This document shows, in pieces, positions 42,537 to 52,698 of a DNA stretch of 64,000 bases. Numbering within the stretch: the stretch's first letter is position 1; each line of letters starts with the position of its first letter. Below the pieces are notes generated by a model. That model had not been told where the DNA came from. It saw only the letters and a list, made by a program, of their open reading frames with translations, and made no database searches. The position numbers and the translations under genes were made by a program. The stretch comes from Legionella spiritensis (lineage in GTDB: Bacteria > Pseudomonadota > Gammaproteobacteria > Legionellales > Legionellaceae). The DNA lies in assembly GCF_900186965.1 (NCBI RefSeq), contig NZ_LT906457.1, positions 646,501 through 710,500 on the forward strand, given 5' to 3'.

Positions 42537-43916
42537 ATGGCTATAGCAGAGTTTGATTCTTTTGAGCCTACAGACGCCTGGAAAACATACTTGTATGCTC
42601 TTCGCTGGCAACGCTCCGATTGGCAGCCTGACACGAAGGATATTGTCGACATACCTGTCCTGATTGCGGCGAGAACACTATCTTCCGAGCGCAAGGCATG
42701 GTGTAAACGGCATTTTAACGACAGTAATATCCGTTTTATTGAAGCAGTAACTATTGACGACAAGGCCATTACTGAACAGGAAACGGCTGTTGTCATCTAC
42801 CTTTGTCAGGCTGACGGGAACGAACTACTGGAAGAGGCAGATTTTTTGCGGCGTGTCACACAATCCGCCATGACGCGTACGTCTGTGATGCCTTTTGTCT
42901 TTTTGAATCTGCAAAGCTTCCTTACCGGTGTTGCGTTATTGGGCATACTGAAATCCATCAAGTTTGAACGTCCTCAATGGGTTGTAAACTATATGGAAGG
43001 CGATTTATTAAATGAGCGCGGAGTTCGCCTGATCAAATCCGTTTACGCCTCCCAGGAATCACCAAACTGGGTGTTTCGTGTTGAATCCGGTATTTTGTAC
43101 ACGCAAACAATATATCCGGCTGAGCCGGGTGTCGTAGATGGCGCGCGTTTGGTATATCCGCAACATACCTATCTGGTAACCGGAGCTTCCGGCGATCTCG
43201 GGCAAATAATTATTGAAAACCTTCTGGACTCCGGTGTAAAAAACATTGCCGCCACAGGGCGAAAAAAAGAACCTCCTCTGTGGTCTTTGTCTATTCAGGC
43301 GCACTTGCAAAACGGGGCAAAAATCTATTATTACTCCAGTGATGTCAGTAGTGGTGATGATGTAAAAAAATTGATATCGGTTATTAAAGAACAACTGCCG
43401 CCGCTTGTTAGCATTACCCATGCGGCAGGGGTGTCCGACGATAAGCCCTGGCGTCGCACTGACAGGCAAAATTTGTATCATATCCTGTCAGGTAAAGCTA
43501 TGGGAGCCCTTTATCTTCATCAGGCAACACGAGACTATGCCCTTAAGGAATTTATCTGTATTTCATCGATTACCGGTGTTTTTGGCAATCTGGGCCAGGG
43601 TGCTTATGCCGCGGCCAACGCGTTTTTGAACGCGTTATGCGACTATCGTATGCAACAGGGTCTGCCTGCCCTGGCTCTGATTGCCGGACCAATACATAAC
43701 ACCGGGTTATTCAGGAAAAATGAACGCCGTCTGACCGCTTATCTGGCGTCACTGGGTGTTCAACCGCTCACTTCTCAAGATATCAAACAATTGTCGGGCA
43801 GGAAGGTGAATACCAGCAAAATTGTTTTTTCACATTTTTTGCGTTTACCGGAAGATTCGACCGATTGCGCCTTTAAACTGCTGTTAAACCGTAAAAAATC
43901 CGATTCTTCTTTCTGA
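42537..43916 (+). CDS. Free-standing polyketide-synthase-type ketoreductase
   Basis: 459 residues. Residues 1-200 look like the structural subdomain of a PKS ketoreductase (YALRWQRSDW, then a degenerate Rossmann half). Residues about 200-420 form the catalytic half: YLVTGASGDLGQIIIE for NADPH, HAAGVSDDKPW at the loop that reads LDD in B-type reductases, Lys of SGKAMGALYLH, Ser of CISSITGVFGN, and Tyr and Asn of GAYAAANAFLN. All four catalytic residues are present. No acyl carrier, ketosynthase or other PKS domain is encoded nearby, so it must act in trans or on an unknown substrate. Ribosome site GGAGG ten bases before the ATG. Confidence 0.82.
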   Translation: MAIAEFDSFEPTDAWKTYLYALRWQRSDWQPDTKDIVDIPVLIAARTLSSERKAWCKRHFNDSNIRFIEAVTIDDKAITEQETAVVIYLCQADGNELLEEADFLRRVTQSAMTRTSVMPFVFLNLQSFLTGVALLGILKSIKFERPQWVVNYMEGDLLNERGVRLIKSVYASQESPNWVFRVESGILYTQTIYPAEPGVVDGARLVYPQHTYLVTGASGDLGQIIIENLLDSGVKNIAATGRKKEPPLWSLSIQAHLQNGAKIYYYSSDVSSGDDVKKLISVIKEQLPPLVSITHAAGVSDDKPWRRTDRQNLYHILSGKAMGALYLHQATRDYALKEFICISSITGVFGNLGQGAYAAANAFLNALCDYRMQQGLPALALIAGPIHNTGLFRKNERRLTAYLASLGVQPLTSQDIKQLSGRKVNTSKIVFSHFLRLPEDSTDCAFKLLLNRKKSDSSF

Positions 43917-44043
43917 AAAATCCTTCGTTATTGGTGCGAAGGTAGATAGGATAGAGCATGTGTTTGACGCATATCTTATGATGCTCAATACGAATAAATT
44001 GATGGCCATTATATAAAGGATTATTGGGTTATGCCTGCCAGGT

Positions 44044-46584
44044 TCATGAAGCCTGCGGTCTGTTGAAAAACGTTATGAATTCGGAAGCAGGTAATGGTTT
44101 GGCGAAATAATACCCCTGTACCAGATCGCAGCCCATGTTTTTTAACAATGTCATCTGTTCTCTGGTTTCAACGCCTTCGGCAAGGACTTGAATGCCCAGG
44201 CTTTTAGCCATACCAATGATGGTTTTAACCAGTATACCGTCTTCACGGTTTGCCGGAAGATCGGCGATAAAGCTTTTGTCAATTTTTAATTTGTCTATAT
44301 GAAAGCGTTTAATATAACTCAACGAAGAATACCCGGTGCCGAAATCATCGATGGTTATAGTCACACCCATCTTTTTGATTTCATCCAGCGCATGAACAAC
44401 ATCGTCCGAATGTTCTATTAAAATACTTTCGGTGAGTTCTATTTCCAGGGCTCCCGGCAGTAACTTGTTTTTTTGCAAGGACCTTTTCAGGTCGTGACCA
44501 AGTGTTCCGAATTTAAACTGCATGGCGGATATATTGATGGCCAGTTTAAAATCGATCAGTCCATTGTCTTGCCATTGTCGAATTTGTCGACACGCTTCCT
44601 TAATAACCCAGGTTCCTATCTTCCGGATGAGGCCTATTTCTTCGGCCAGTGGTATAAAATCTACAGGATAAATCAAGCCGCGCTTTGGATTGTTCCAGCG
44701 AATCAATGCTTCCGCGCCAACGGGCGAGTCTTTTGTGAAATCAAAGACAGGTTGATAGTAAAGCAGTAGTTCTTCTTTTTCCAGCGCGCCACGAAGCTCC
44801 TGTTCAATCTGCAAATACTCCTGGGTATATCTGTTCATTTCCGTAGTATAGAATTGAAAACCGTCGCGACCTTCCTTTTTTACCCTGGACAAGGCAATAT
44901 CAGCGTTGCTAAGCAAGGTATCAACGTCTTTACCGTCTTTGGGATATAAAGAAATACCGATGCTGCACGTCACGTTGATTTCGTTATCATAAAACCGGAA
45001 TGGCTCCTGCAAGGCCATTATGAGTTGGTTACTCATGGCTGCCGCATCTTCTATTCGGTGAAGATTGCCGGCAATCATAAGAAACTCATCACCACCAATA
45101 CGTCCTAATGTGTTTCCATCAGGTAGAAAATCAGCGAGTCGTTTACCCACCAGCTTTAAAAGCTCATCGCCTTTGCTGCGCCCGAAAAGATCATTGATTT
45201 TGGAGAAGCGATCCAGATCCAGCAAAATGAGAGCCACAACTTTGTTGTGTGCTCGTGATGCCTGTTGTATCGAATAGTTTATTAAATCAAGAAGCAACGC
45301 TCTGTTTGGAAGTTCTGTCAGCGAGTCATGGGTTGCTTGTCTGGCCAGCTCATCCTGTAATCGTTTTTGCAATGTCGTATCATGAAAACACCAGACCCGG
45401 CCGATAATTTTATCATCCAGCCATTGCGGTCTGGATGATAATTCAAACACGCAGCCGTTTGCAAGACGTAATTCATGAGTAAAAATTTCCTCAGGATGTT
45501 TGAAAATGGTATCGATTTTTAGTAGATATTTTTCCTTGTCCGACAATTGATTTGCGATGACATGGGTTATGTTCGCGTAACTCATTTCTCTGATTTCCTG
45601 CCCTTCCAAGCGCCACATTTCCAGAAATTTTTTATTAAAATCAGCAAGTTTTCCTTGCGTGTCGGTGACCATGATCCCGTCTTCGGTCGAATCCATAGTC
45701 GAGCGTAACAAGGACCACGATTTTCTGGCTGCTACCGCGGCTGATGAGGCGGTTAGTGCGAAACGAAGAACCAGACCAAACAAGAGTGCGAATAGTAATC
45801 CTAATATAATGACGGTTTCCGGCAGCGTTGAAACACGACCATATTGCTCTTGTCCTTCTTTTATTTCCAGAGCCAGAAGAATGACTGTAATAAAAATACA
45901 AAACGCGATAAGGAAAGGCAGGCTTTTACTGATTCCGAGATCGTTTTGTTTGGCCTGATAGGCTGTCAATGTAATTATGCTGATACCGAGCAGGAGAAAT
46001 CCAATCGCCGTATTGGCGGCCATTGGTGTCTCGCTACCCCACAGGTAACCTTGGTGCAAGCTACTCATATATCCGCTGATAAATAGAATGGACAAGCTTA
46101 ATGTTAATACACCAATGATGCCGCCAACGACCACAGTATACTTATGAAATCGCCGGTATCCTAAAAAAAACAAAGCGGTGGCGGTGAGCATAAAGCAAAC
46201 GGCTGTGTTGGGAGCCATGCGGCCTGGAAATGTATTCGCGGTTTTATTGTAATGGTTAAAAAATAGTTCATCGATGCCGGAATTTATACCCAGAAAATAT
46301 TGCAGTAAAATTATGGTCGCACCGAAAAACACTACCGCACTAATGATTCGGGCAACAAGCGGTTGTCGATATATTAAGGAATATATACCTGTTCCAACCA
46401 GAATGAACGATAAAGCGGTGTTATATACCATGGCAATCATGTCAGGATGGTATTGAATAAGAAACGGGATACGCCAATACCATCCGATGAGAACACTCAG
46501 TCCCAGGGCAATTACGGCAAGCGACATTATTATTGTTATGTATTTCGCAATCAGTAGTATTGTTGTTGTCCTCACTCTGTTCAT
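44044..46584 (-). CDS. Membrane GGDEF-EAL protein with PAS domain
   Basis: About 846 residues when started at MNRVRTTTILLIA (46584); an upstream ATG at 46707 would add 41 residues before the first helix. N-terminal part has about nine membrane helices (sensor region), then a PAS domain (DGIMVTDTQGKLADFNKKF), a GGDEF domain with intact RIGGDEFLMIA, and an EAL domain with GAEALIRW, DDFGTGYSSL and EGVET. Both catalytic motifs are complete, so it could make and break cyclic di-GMP. Divergent from the nitric-oxide reductase 200 bases away, which hints that NO or respiration could be the input. Confidence 0.92.
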   Translation of the reverse strand: MNRVRTTTILLIAKYITIIMSLAVIALGLSVLIGWYWRIPFLIQYHPDMIAMVYNTALSFILVGTGIYSLIYRQPLVARIISAVVFFGATIILLQYFLGINSGIDELFFNHYNKTANTFPGRMAPNTAVCFMLTATALFFLGYRRFHKYTVVVGGIIGVLTLSLSILFISGYMSSLHQGYLWGSETPMAANTAIGFLLLGISIITLTAYQAKQNDLGISKSLPFLIAFCIFITVILLALEIKEGQEQYGRVSTLPETVIILGLLFALLFGLVLRFALTASSAAVAARKSWSLLRSTMDSTEDGIMVTDTQGKLADFNKKFLEMWRLEGQEIREMSYANITHVIANQLSDKEKYLLKIDTIFKHPEEIFTHELRLANGCVFELSSRPQWLDDKIIGRVWCFHDTTLQKRLQDELARQATHDSLTELPNRALLLDLINYSIQQASRAHNKVVALILLDLDRFSKINDLFGRSKGDELLKLVGKRLADFLPDGNTLGRIGGDEFLMIAGNLHRIEDAAAMSNQLIMALQEPFRFYDNEINVTCSIGISLYPKDGKDVDTLLSNADIALSRVKKEGRDGFQFYTTEMNRYTQEYLQIEQELRGALEKEELLLYYQPVFDFTKDSPVGAEALIRWNNPKRGLIYPVDFIPLAEEIGLIRKIGTWVIKEACRQIRQWQDNGLIDFKLAINISAMQFKFGTLGHDLKRSLQKNKLLPGALEIELTESILIEHSDDVVHALDEIKKMGVTITIDDFGTGYSSLSYIKRFHIDKLKIDKSFIADLPANREDGILVKTIIGMAKSLGIQVLAEGVETREQMTLLKNMGCDLVQGYYFAKPLPASEFITFFNRPQAS

Positions 46585-46802
46585 CTTATCTATTGTCCAT
46601 TGGATTTCAGTTTGAGACACAGACTCTTGTACTTCATTTCCTGTTATAAAATAGCAACGGGTTCTAATTAATTTTAGTACTATTCCGGGATGAAATTGGA
46701 AGGCCATTGTATTTTTGAAATGATTGGCGGGTGATAACGAAGTCGGATACCATTATGATGGATGGGGATCCAGGGGCAGGGATAAATGAAAAAGGAATTG
46801 GT

Positions 46803-49103
46803 ATGCGAACCATAATGGAATCAAACGAGAATAATGAAGACATATCGCCGTGGTGGCGAAGGGCTGTATTGATAGTCATGGCCATTGGATTTACTGTCCT
46901 TATCCTGCTTACGGCTAAAGTCTACCGGGACGCGCCTCCCATTCCTGAAAAAGTGGTCACTCCGCAGGGTGAGGTGCTTTTTACTAAAGCCAATATCCTG
47001 GCCGGCCAATCCGTCTTTCTGAAATACGGCTTAATGAATAATGGCAGCATCTGGGGGCATGGCGCCTATCTTGGCCCGGATTTCTCAGCACAATACCTGC
47101 ATAATCTGACACAGGCCATGGATGACACCATTGCCGCAAGGCGGTATCAAAACGCTTTCGACAAGCTCGGTGAGGAAGAGCAAACCATGGTACGGTCTCT
47201 TACTCAAAGCGCGCTTAAAAAAAATCGTTTTGATCCCGAAACCGGTACATTGGCGTATACCGAAGGGGAAACGGCATCCTATTACCAGCAGATTGACTGG
47301 TGGGCGCGTTATTTTACAAAAGCCGATAGAAATGGCGGTTTGCCGGCGAACTTTATCGTTAAGGGTAGTGAATTAAACGATTTGGTCGCGTTTTTTGCCT
47401 GGACAGCCTGGGCTTCCGTCACTAACAGACCCGGGGAGTCAAGAACCTATACCAATAATTTTCCCTATGATCCCGAAGCGGGTAATTTCCCCAGCGGTGC
47501 TGCCACATTCTGGAGCGCCATGAGTCTGATCGCCTTGCTTGGCGGCACCGCGTTGGTGTTGCTTGCGTTTGGTAAATTTGATTATCTGGGCTGGAAGCGA
47601 AGCAAACATAAAATTCTTCCCCGATTCAAGATCGGCCAGCCGACTTCCAGCCAGAGAGCCACTATAAAATTTTTCGTTATCGTTATGTTTCTTTTTCTGG
47701 CACAAACCCTGGTAGGGGGGCTGACCGCGCACTACCGTGCCGAGCCGGGCGGGTTTTATGGGTTTGATATCTCCGGTCTGCTGCCAAGTAATGTCGTACG
47801 TACCTGGCATCTGCAACTGGCTATTTTCTGGATAGCCACCTCTTATGTCGCAGGAGCTTTGCTATTATCGCGGGAATTGGGCGGACGCGAAGCAAAACAT
47901 CAAACGTTGTTTATTCATCTGCTGTTTGCCGCGTTGTTTATCGTCGTTGTCGGTAGTTTGCTTGGCGAGTGGGCCGGTACCTTTCAGTGGTTAACCAGAA
48001 CCTGGTTCTGGTTTGGCCAGCAAGGCTGGGAATATCTTGAGCTTGGCCGCGTATGGCAGATAGGTCTTGCAGCGGGATTGATATTCTGGCTGTATTTGCT
48101 GGTGCGCAATGTCGCACCGGTACTCAAGGATCCCGACCTGTCGGAGATTTCCCGTCTGTTTCTTTGTGCCGCCCTTGCCATTCCATTGTTTTATCTCCCG
48201 GCCATGTTTTTTGATGGCTCGACCCATTTTTCCATAGTGGATACCTGGCGATTCTGGATTATTCATTTATGGGTGGAAGGTTTTTTTGAATTTTTCGTCA
48301 CGGTACTGGTTGCCTTGATACTGATGGGGCTTGGTGTCGTGACTCGCGCCACCGCTATCAGGGTCGTTTATCTGGACGCCATATTATATTTTGGCGGCGG
48401 ACTGGTGGGAACCGGCCATCACTGGTACTTTAATGGTCATAGCGAGGCCAATATGGCTTTAAGCGCTATTTTTTCGGCCATGGAAGTGATTCCATTAACG
48501 CTGCTGACACTGGATGCCTGGGATTTTGTCCGGGTTACCGAAATGGAGCGCCTGCCATCCGGGGAACGTGTTCATGTGCCGCATAAATGGACGTTTTATT
48601 TTATCATGGCCGTGGGTTTCTGGAATTTCGTAGGCGCGGGAATTCTGGGTTTTCTGATCAATTTGCCCATTGTCAGTTATTTTGAAATCGGCACCATGCT
48701 CACCCCCAATCATGGCCATGCTGCCATGATGGGTGTTTTTGGCATGTTAGCCATGGCCTTGCTTGTTTTTACAATGCGCCATGTTTCCAGCGATTCCCAA
48801 TGGGAAAAACTGGAAACATACGTCAAGGTTTCTTTTATAGGTCTGAATGCAGGTCTTTTTTTAATGTTGGCGGCCAGTTTATTCCCCGGTGGCGTTATGC
48901 AATTACTGGATGTTTTAAACAACGGTTACTGGCATGCCCGCAGTCTTGATTATACCGGGCAGAAATCCGCAAGACTTATTGAATGGTTGCGCACGCCCGG
49001 CGATGTGATTTTTATCGTCGTCGGGGTTGTGCCCTTGTTGATTGCTGTCATTCGTTGTTATCTCAAGGTTTGCCGACCATTTGTTTTGCACGGCAAAAAA
49101 TAG
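46803..49103 (+). CDS. norZ: Quinol-dependent nitric-oxide reductase (qNor)
   Basis: 766 residues from ATG 46803, which has AAGGAATTGGT upstream; a longer reading from 46731 adds 24 residues of unlikely sequence. The N-terminal periplasmic part contains the collapsed cytochrome-c-like domain with GGSIWGHGAYLGPDFSA-like sequence (NNGSIWGHGAYL) and no haem c site. The haem-copper oxidase part has the expected histidines: VVRTWHLQ, GTGHHWY and NHGHAAMMG, plus HLWVEGFFEFF with the glutamates near the non-haem iron. It reduces NO to N2O with quinol. The last codon joins a family E element end that supplies the stop TAG. Confidence 0.93.
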   Translation: MRTIMESNENNEDISPWWRRAVLIVMAIGFTVLILLTAKVYRDAPPIPEKVVTPQGEVLFTKANILAGQSVFLKYGLMNNGSIWGHGAYLGPDFSAQYLHNLTQAMDDTIAARRYQNAFDKLGEEEQTMVRSLTQSALKKNRFDPETGTLAYTEGETASYYQQIDWWARYFTKADRNGGLPANFIVKGSELNDLVAFFAWTAWASVTNRPGESRTYTNNFPYDPEAGNFPSGAATFWSAMSLIALLGGTALVLLAFGKFDYLGWKRSKHKILPRFKIGQPTSSQRATIKFFVIVMFLFLAQTLVGGLTAHYRAEPGGFYGFDISGLLPSNVVRTWHLQLAIFWIATSYVAGALLLSRELGGREAKHQTLFIHLLFAALFIVVVGSLLGEWAGTFQWLTRTWFWFGQQGWEYLELGRVWQIGLAAGLIFWLYLLVRNVAPVLKDPDLSEISRLFLCAALAIPLFYLPAMFFDGSTHFSIVDTWRFWIIHLWVEGFFEFFVTVLVALILMGLGVVTRATAIRVVYLDAILYFGGGLVGTGHHWYFNGHSEANMALSAIFSAMEVIPLTLLTLDAWDFVRVTEMERLPSGERVHVPHKWTFYFIMAVGFWNFVGAGILGFLINLPIVSYFEIGTMLTPNHGHAAMMGVFGMLAMALLVFTMRHVSSDSQWEKLETYVKVSFIGLNAGLFLMLAASLFPGGVMQLLDVLNNGYWHARSLDYTGQKSARLIEWLRTPGDVIFIVVGVVPLLIAVIRCYLKVCRPFVLHGKK

Positions 49104-49135
49104 TACACCATCCGTTTCGTTTTGACAGGCTGATT
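49102..49135. repeat. Family E solo end
   Basis: AGTACACCATCCGTTTCGTT followed by TTGACAGGCTG, like the left end of the element at 23646. It begins inside the stop codon of norZ. Confidence 0.45.
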
Positions 49136-49158
49136 TTCACCATGTCTTTAATTTTCAA

Positions 49159-49183
49159 CTGGGTTGCCAAATGGGCAACCCAG
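49159..49183 (+). terminator. Terminator hairpin after norZ
   Basis: Arms CTGGGTTGCC and GGCAACCCAG (10 pairs) around AAATG; the downstream GGTTTTTGGG supplies a short T-run. Confidence 0.6.
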
Positions 49184-49408
49184 CACGTACTGGTTTTTGG
49201 GATAATACAAGTGCGCAGACCCTGGCTGGAAAGCCGATATAGTTCCTCTCGCCGCGCCGCATAATGACCATTCTGTCTTTTTTCAGCCGTGTGGCTTTGT
49301 ACTATATTTAATAGTGTAAGTGAACTGGTATGTGGTGACCTGTTAAGGTTATAGGGTAATGGTCAACAGACTCCGGTTAAATCAGACATTCATAAGGATG
49401 AATTGTTC

Positions 49409-51448
49409 ATGGACTTTCCGGGTGTTTCAAGACTTGAACTGGAACATAAGCTCATTATCGAGTCGTATAAAAAATATTATGTCCTGGTTTTCGGTGATTT
49501 TATTGCCGCAGTCTTGTTTGCGTTACTTCTCTGGAATCCGATTCATAACCACCGCCTTTTAATACTATGGCTGGTATTGATGGTTGTTTTAAATCACATA
49601 GTAAGAGGTGTATTTTTATTATATTATTTCAGGGAAGCGAAGTGTGCGGGTGGTTTGCGCCATCCGGCTTTCTGGAAAAACTATTTCATAATAAGTAATA
49701 TCCAGTCCGGTATTTTGTGGGCTTTGGGGGGGTTGTTGTTTGTCTATGTAGACGACCCGCTGCATCGCGCTATCGTTTTTGTATTTCTTACCGGCTTGCT
49801 GGGCGCTCCTGCGCCCAAGTTGCTGACATTTCATTGGTCGTATCTTGGTTTTATAGTGCCGATTTGGCTGAGCATGCTTGTTTTATCCCTGTCCGTTACC
49901 CCGTCTTTATCATTTGTGCTTTTTAGCGCCGCCGTTCTTTATTTCGCTATCGTGGTCTTCAGTACGGCAGAAGCGCATCAGTTGTTATTAAAATCCATCT
50001 ATCTGGATTTGTATAGCACTTCTCTTTTGGCAAATTTAAAGCGAAGTGAAGAAAATTTTCGCAATACCCTGGAATACGCGCCCATAGGCATGGCTATTGT
50101 TTCACCGGAAGGAAATTGTGTGCATGCCAATCGTACGATGCTGGAGATGCTGGGTTACAGTGCGGATGAGTTAAACCACAAAAACGTACTGGACATTACC
50201 CATCCCGATGACATAGCCATGACCAAGGACAGTATGAAGAAACTGCTTCTGGGAGAGCTACGTATTTCCCATCTGGAAAAACGGTATATTCATAAGGATG
50301 GTGGTGTTATCTGGGCAATGGTCAGTGTGTCACTGATTCGAGACGAAGAGGGGAAGCCGCTTAATTTTATTACGCAAATGAAGGATGTTAGCGAGCGTGT
50401 CCAGAATGAAGAAAAAATGCGGCAACTCAATGAAAAAACGATAGCTACTCTAAATGAATTACGGTTACTGGAACATGACGAGAGTTTATTAAACAAGTTA
50501 AATCGTTCTCTGCAGGTGTGCATTACACCGGAAGAAGCTTATCCGCGCATCGATTTAATAGCTCGGGATTTATTCCCCGATCTAAGCGGGGGTCTTGCGG
50601 TTTATAATGAGTCGCTTAACCAGTTGGAAACCGTTATCCAGTGGGGTAACGATCAATTGATGGAAAAAAGGTTTTTTCCTGTAGATTGCTTCGCGATTCG
50701 TGAAGCGACGACGAATATTGTTGATGATCCCAAAAAAACGGTACCGTGTAATCATTATATTGCATCGCCACAGGGTGGTTATATCGGATTGCCGCTTATG
50801 GTGCAAAACGCGTTAATCGGTGTCATCCATTTGCTGGCGCCAAAGGGGGAGAAGCTGACACAACATCAGCAGGATGTGTCTATTTCGTTTGGAAACATCG
50901 TCAAGCTTGCCTTGGCCAATATTAATTTACGCACGTCGTTAAGCGAGCTTTCCTTACACGATCCCTTAACCAATTTGTATAACCGTCGTTATCTGAATGA
51001 TATTTTATCACGAGAACTGATTCGGATTGCACGGGAAAAAAGTACCTTATGCGTCGCGATGCTGGATATTGATAATTTCAAGAAATTTAATGACACCTAT
51101 AGTCATTTGGCCGGTGATGAGGCGCTTAAGGTGATAGGACAGTTATTAAGGAAAAGTTTTCGCGACAGTGATATTTCCTTTCGTTTTGGCGGCGAGGAGT
51201 TTGTTGTTGTACTGCTGAATACAACATTAAACCATGCCATGAACAAAATGCAGGAATTTCGTGAAACGTTAAAAAACACCCCGATTTTTTATAAAAGTAC
51301 CTGCGTGTCCCCGATTACCGTTTCAATAGGCGTGTCGGAAGCACCCCGGCACGGTGCCACTATTGACGATATAATAAAAGCGGCTGATCATGCCCTCTAC
51401 GCGGCGAAAAGGGCAGGCAAAGACAGGGTGATAGCCTATAACAAGTAG
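49409..51448 (+). CDS. Membrane diguanylate cyclase with PAS and GAF domains
   Basis: About 679 residues from ATG 49409 (MDFPGV); a TTG two codons upstream is possible because AAGGATG sits close before it. Six or so membrane helices (residues about 25-185) are followed by a PAS domain (YAPIGMAIVSPEGNCVHANR, then HLEKRYIHKDGGVIW), a GAF domain (about 350-520) and a GGDEF domain with FRFGGEEFVVVL, an active GGEEF site. It should make cyclic di-GMP in response to a small ligand or redox cue. The next gene, a methyltransferase, follows after 28 bases. Confidence 0.92.
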   Translation: MDFPGVSRLELEHKLIIESYKKYYVLVFGDFIAAVLFALLLWNPIHNHRLLILWLVLMVVLNHIVRGVFLLYYFREAKCAGGLRHPAFWKNYFIISNIQSGILWALGGLLFVYVDDPLHRAIVFVFLTGLLGAPAPKLLTFHWSYLGFIVPIWLSMLVLSLSVTPSLSFVLFSAAVLYFAIVVFSTAEAHQLLLKSIYLDLYSTSLLANLKRSEENFRNTLEYAPIGMAIVSPEGNCVHANRTMLEMLGYSADELNHKNVLDITHPDDIAMTKDSMKKLLLGELRISHLEKRYIHKDGGVIWAMVSVSLIRDEEGKPLNFITQMKDVSERVQNEEKMRQLNEKTIATLNELRLLEHDESLLNKLNRSLQVCITPEEAYPRIDLIARDLFPDLSGGLAVYNESLNQLETVIQWGNDQLMEKRFFPVDCFAIREATTNIVDDPKKTVPCNHYIASPQGGYIGLPLMVQNALIGVIHLLAPKGEKLTQHQQDVSISFGNIVKLALANINLRTSLSELSLHDPLTNLYNRRYLNDILSRELIRIAREKSTLCVAMLDIDNFKKFNDTYSHLAGDEALKVIGQLLRKSFRDSDISFRFGGEEFVVVLLNTTLNHAMNKMQEFRETLKNTPIFYKSTCVSPITVSIGVSEAPRHGATIDDIIKAADHALYAAKRAGKDRVIAYNK

Positions 51449-51476
51449 GATACAGGATATTTTTCAGGAGAATATT

Positions 51477-52553
51477 ATGAAAACAAAACGTCTGGATCAG
51501 GCCAGGGCCGACGCGTTTGCTGAACGATTATTATCTGTCATGAATGATGCCGCGTTGACTTTGATGATATCCGTGGGTCACCGAACCGGACTGTTTGATA
51601 TTATGGACACGCTGGACTATTCCAGCAGTGAAGCGATAGCGCGGCATGCCGGTTTGAACGAGCGTTATGTTCGGGAATGGTTGAACGCCTTGGCTGTCGG
51701 AGGTATTGTAGATTTCAATGCGCGGGACAAAACGTATCAATTACCTCCGGAACACGCTTCTGTGCTGACAAGAAAATCTTCTCCCCAGAATATGGCAGTT
51801 ATCGCTCAGTTTATTCCGGTTCTGGCTTATGTGGAAGATGGTATCGTCAATGCCTTTAAACACGGCGGCGGTGTACCCTATGAAGCTTATCCCCGCTTTC
51901 ACGAGGTGATGGCGGAAGAGAGCGGCCAAACGATTCTATCGTCTTTGATCGATAACATTTTACCTCTGGCTCATGGGTTGGTTGAAAAACTGGCTCAGGG
52001 AATTCAGGTGCTCGACATCGGTTGTGGATATGGAAGGGCGTTGATGTTAATGGCTAGAACGTTTCCTGAAAGCCGGTTTACCGGTTATGATTTGTGTGAT
52101 GAAACCATTGCCCAGGCCCGATACGCGGCGAAGGCAAATGATTTACACAATATCCGTTTTGAGAAAAAAGATTTGTCGGTATGGGATGAATATCAAAAAT
52201 ACGATCTCATTACCAGCTTTGATGTGATTCACGACCAGGCCAAACCCGAACAGGTGCTCGATAACGTATTTAAGGCGTTGAAGCCCGGAGGGATTTTCCT
52301 GATGCAGGACATAAAAACATCCAGTGACGTGGCCGGAAACTTCGATCATCCCTTGGCGGCTTTTATTTATACCATCTCCTGTATGCACTGTATGACCGTA
52401 TCCCTGTCTCAAAATGGGGCAGGTCTTGGAACGGCCTGGGGAGAGGAACTGGCTCTGGAGATGTTAACCGACGCCGGTTTCAGCCAGATTGAAAAGCACT
52501 ATCTGGAACATGACATCATGAATACCTACTACATTGCCTCATCCGGTAAATAA
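51477..52553 (+). CDS. SAM methyltransferase with N-terminal winged-helix domain
   Basis: 358 residues. The N-terminal 90 residues (LTLMISVGHRTGLFDIMDTL then EAIARHAGLNERYVREWLNAL) form a dimerisation winged helix as in plant O-methyltransferases and mycobacterial Rv2258c-type proteins. The C-terminal class I domain has VLDIGCGYGRALMLMA and TGYDLCDETI, and KPGGIFLMQDIKT. Substrate unknown. Ribosome site AGGAG eight bases before the ATG. It is the second gene in a likely two-gene operon with the diguanylate cyclase. Confidence 0.88.
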   Translation: MKTKRLDQARADAFAERLLSVMNDAALTLMISVGHRTGLFDIMDTLDYSSSEAIARHAGLNERYVREWLNALAVGGIVDFNARDKTYQLPPEHASVLTRKSSPQNMAVIAQFIPVLAYVEDGIVNAFKHGGGVPYEAYPRFHEVMAEESGQTILSSLIDNILPLAHGLVEKLAQGIQVLDIGCGYGRALMLMARTFPESRFTGYDLCDETIAQARYAAKANDLHNIRFEKKDLSVWDEYQKYDLITSFDVIHDQAKPEQVLDNVFKALKPGGIFLMQDIKTSSDVAGNFDHPLAAFIYTISCMHCMTVSLSQNGAGLGTAWGEELALEMLTDAGFSQIEKHYLEHDIMNTYYIASSGK

Positions 52554-52581
52554 ACTTCAGGGACGTCGCCTAACAGTTTTT

Positions 52582-52685
52582 TGTAGCCCTTCATGAAGGC
52601 GAAGCCGTAATGCGGGATAACGTTCGCCGGGTATTCACCTGTTTCCCCGGGACAATATTGGAACATGAAACCCGCGATACGGCCG
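52582..52685. repeat. Family A element, truncated inverted copy
   Basis: TGTAGCCCTTCATGAAGGCG and onward to GAAACCCGCGATACGGCCGC, an inverted family A core of the long-loop type without terminal repeats. It precedes a complete copy in the opposite orientation. Confidence 0.75.
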
Positions 52686-52698
52686 CTTCCCGTTTGCC

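Noticed and set aside
46697-46725. NsrR-like half-sites (TTGTATTT and AAATGATT) upstream of norZ
   Set aside because: The arms are three bases apart instead of one and the right arm is poor; the clear operator upstream of the haemoglobin sets a higher standard.
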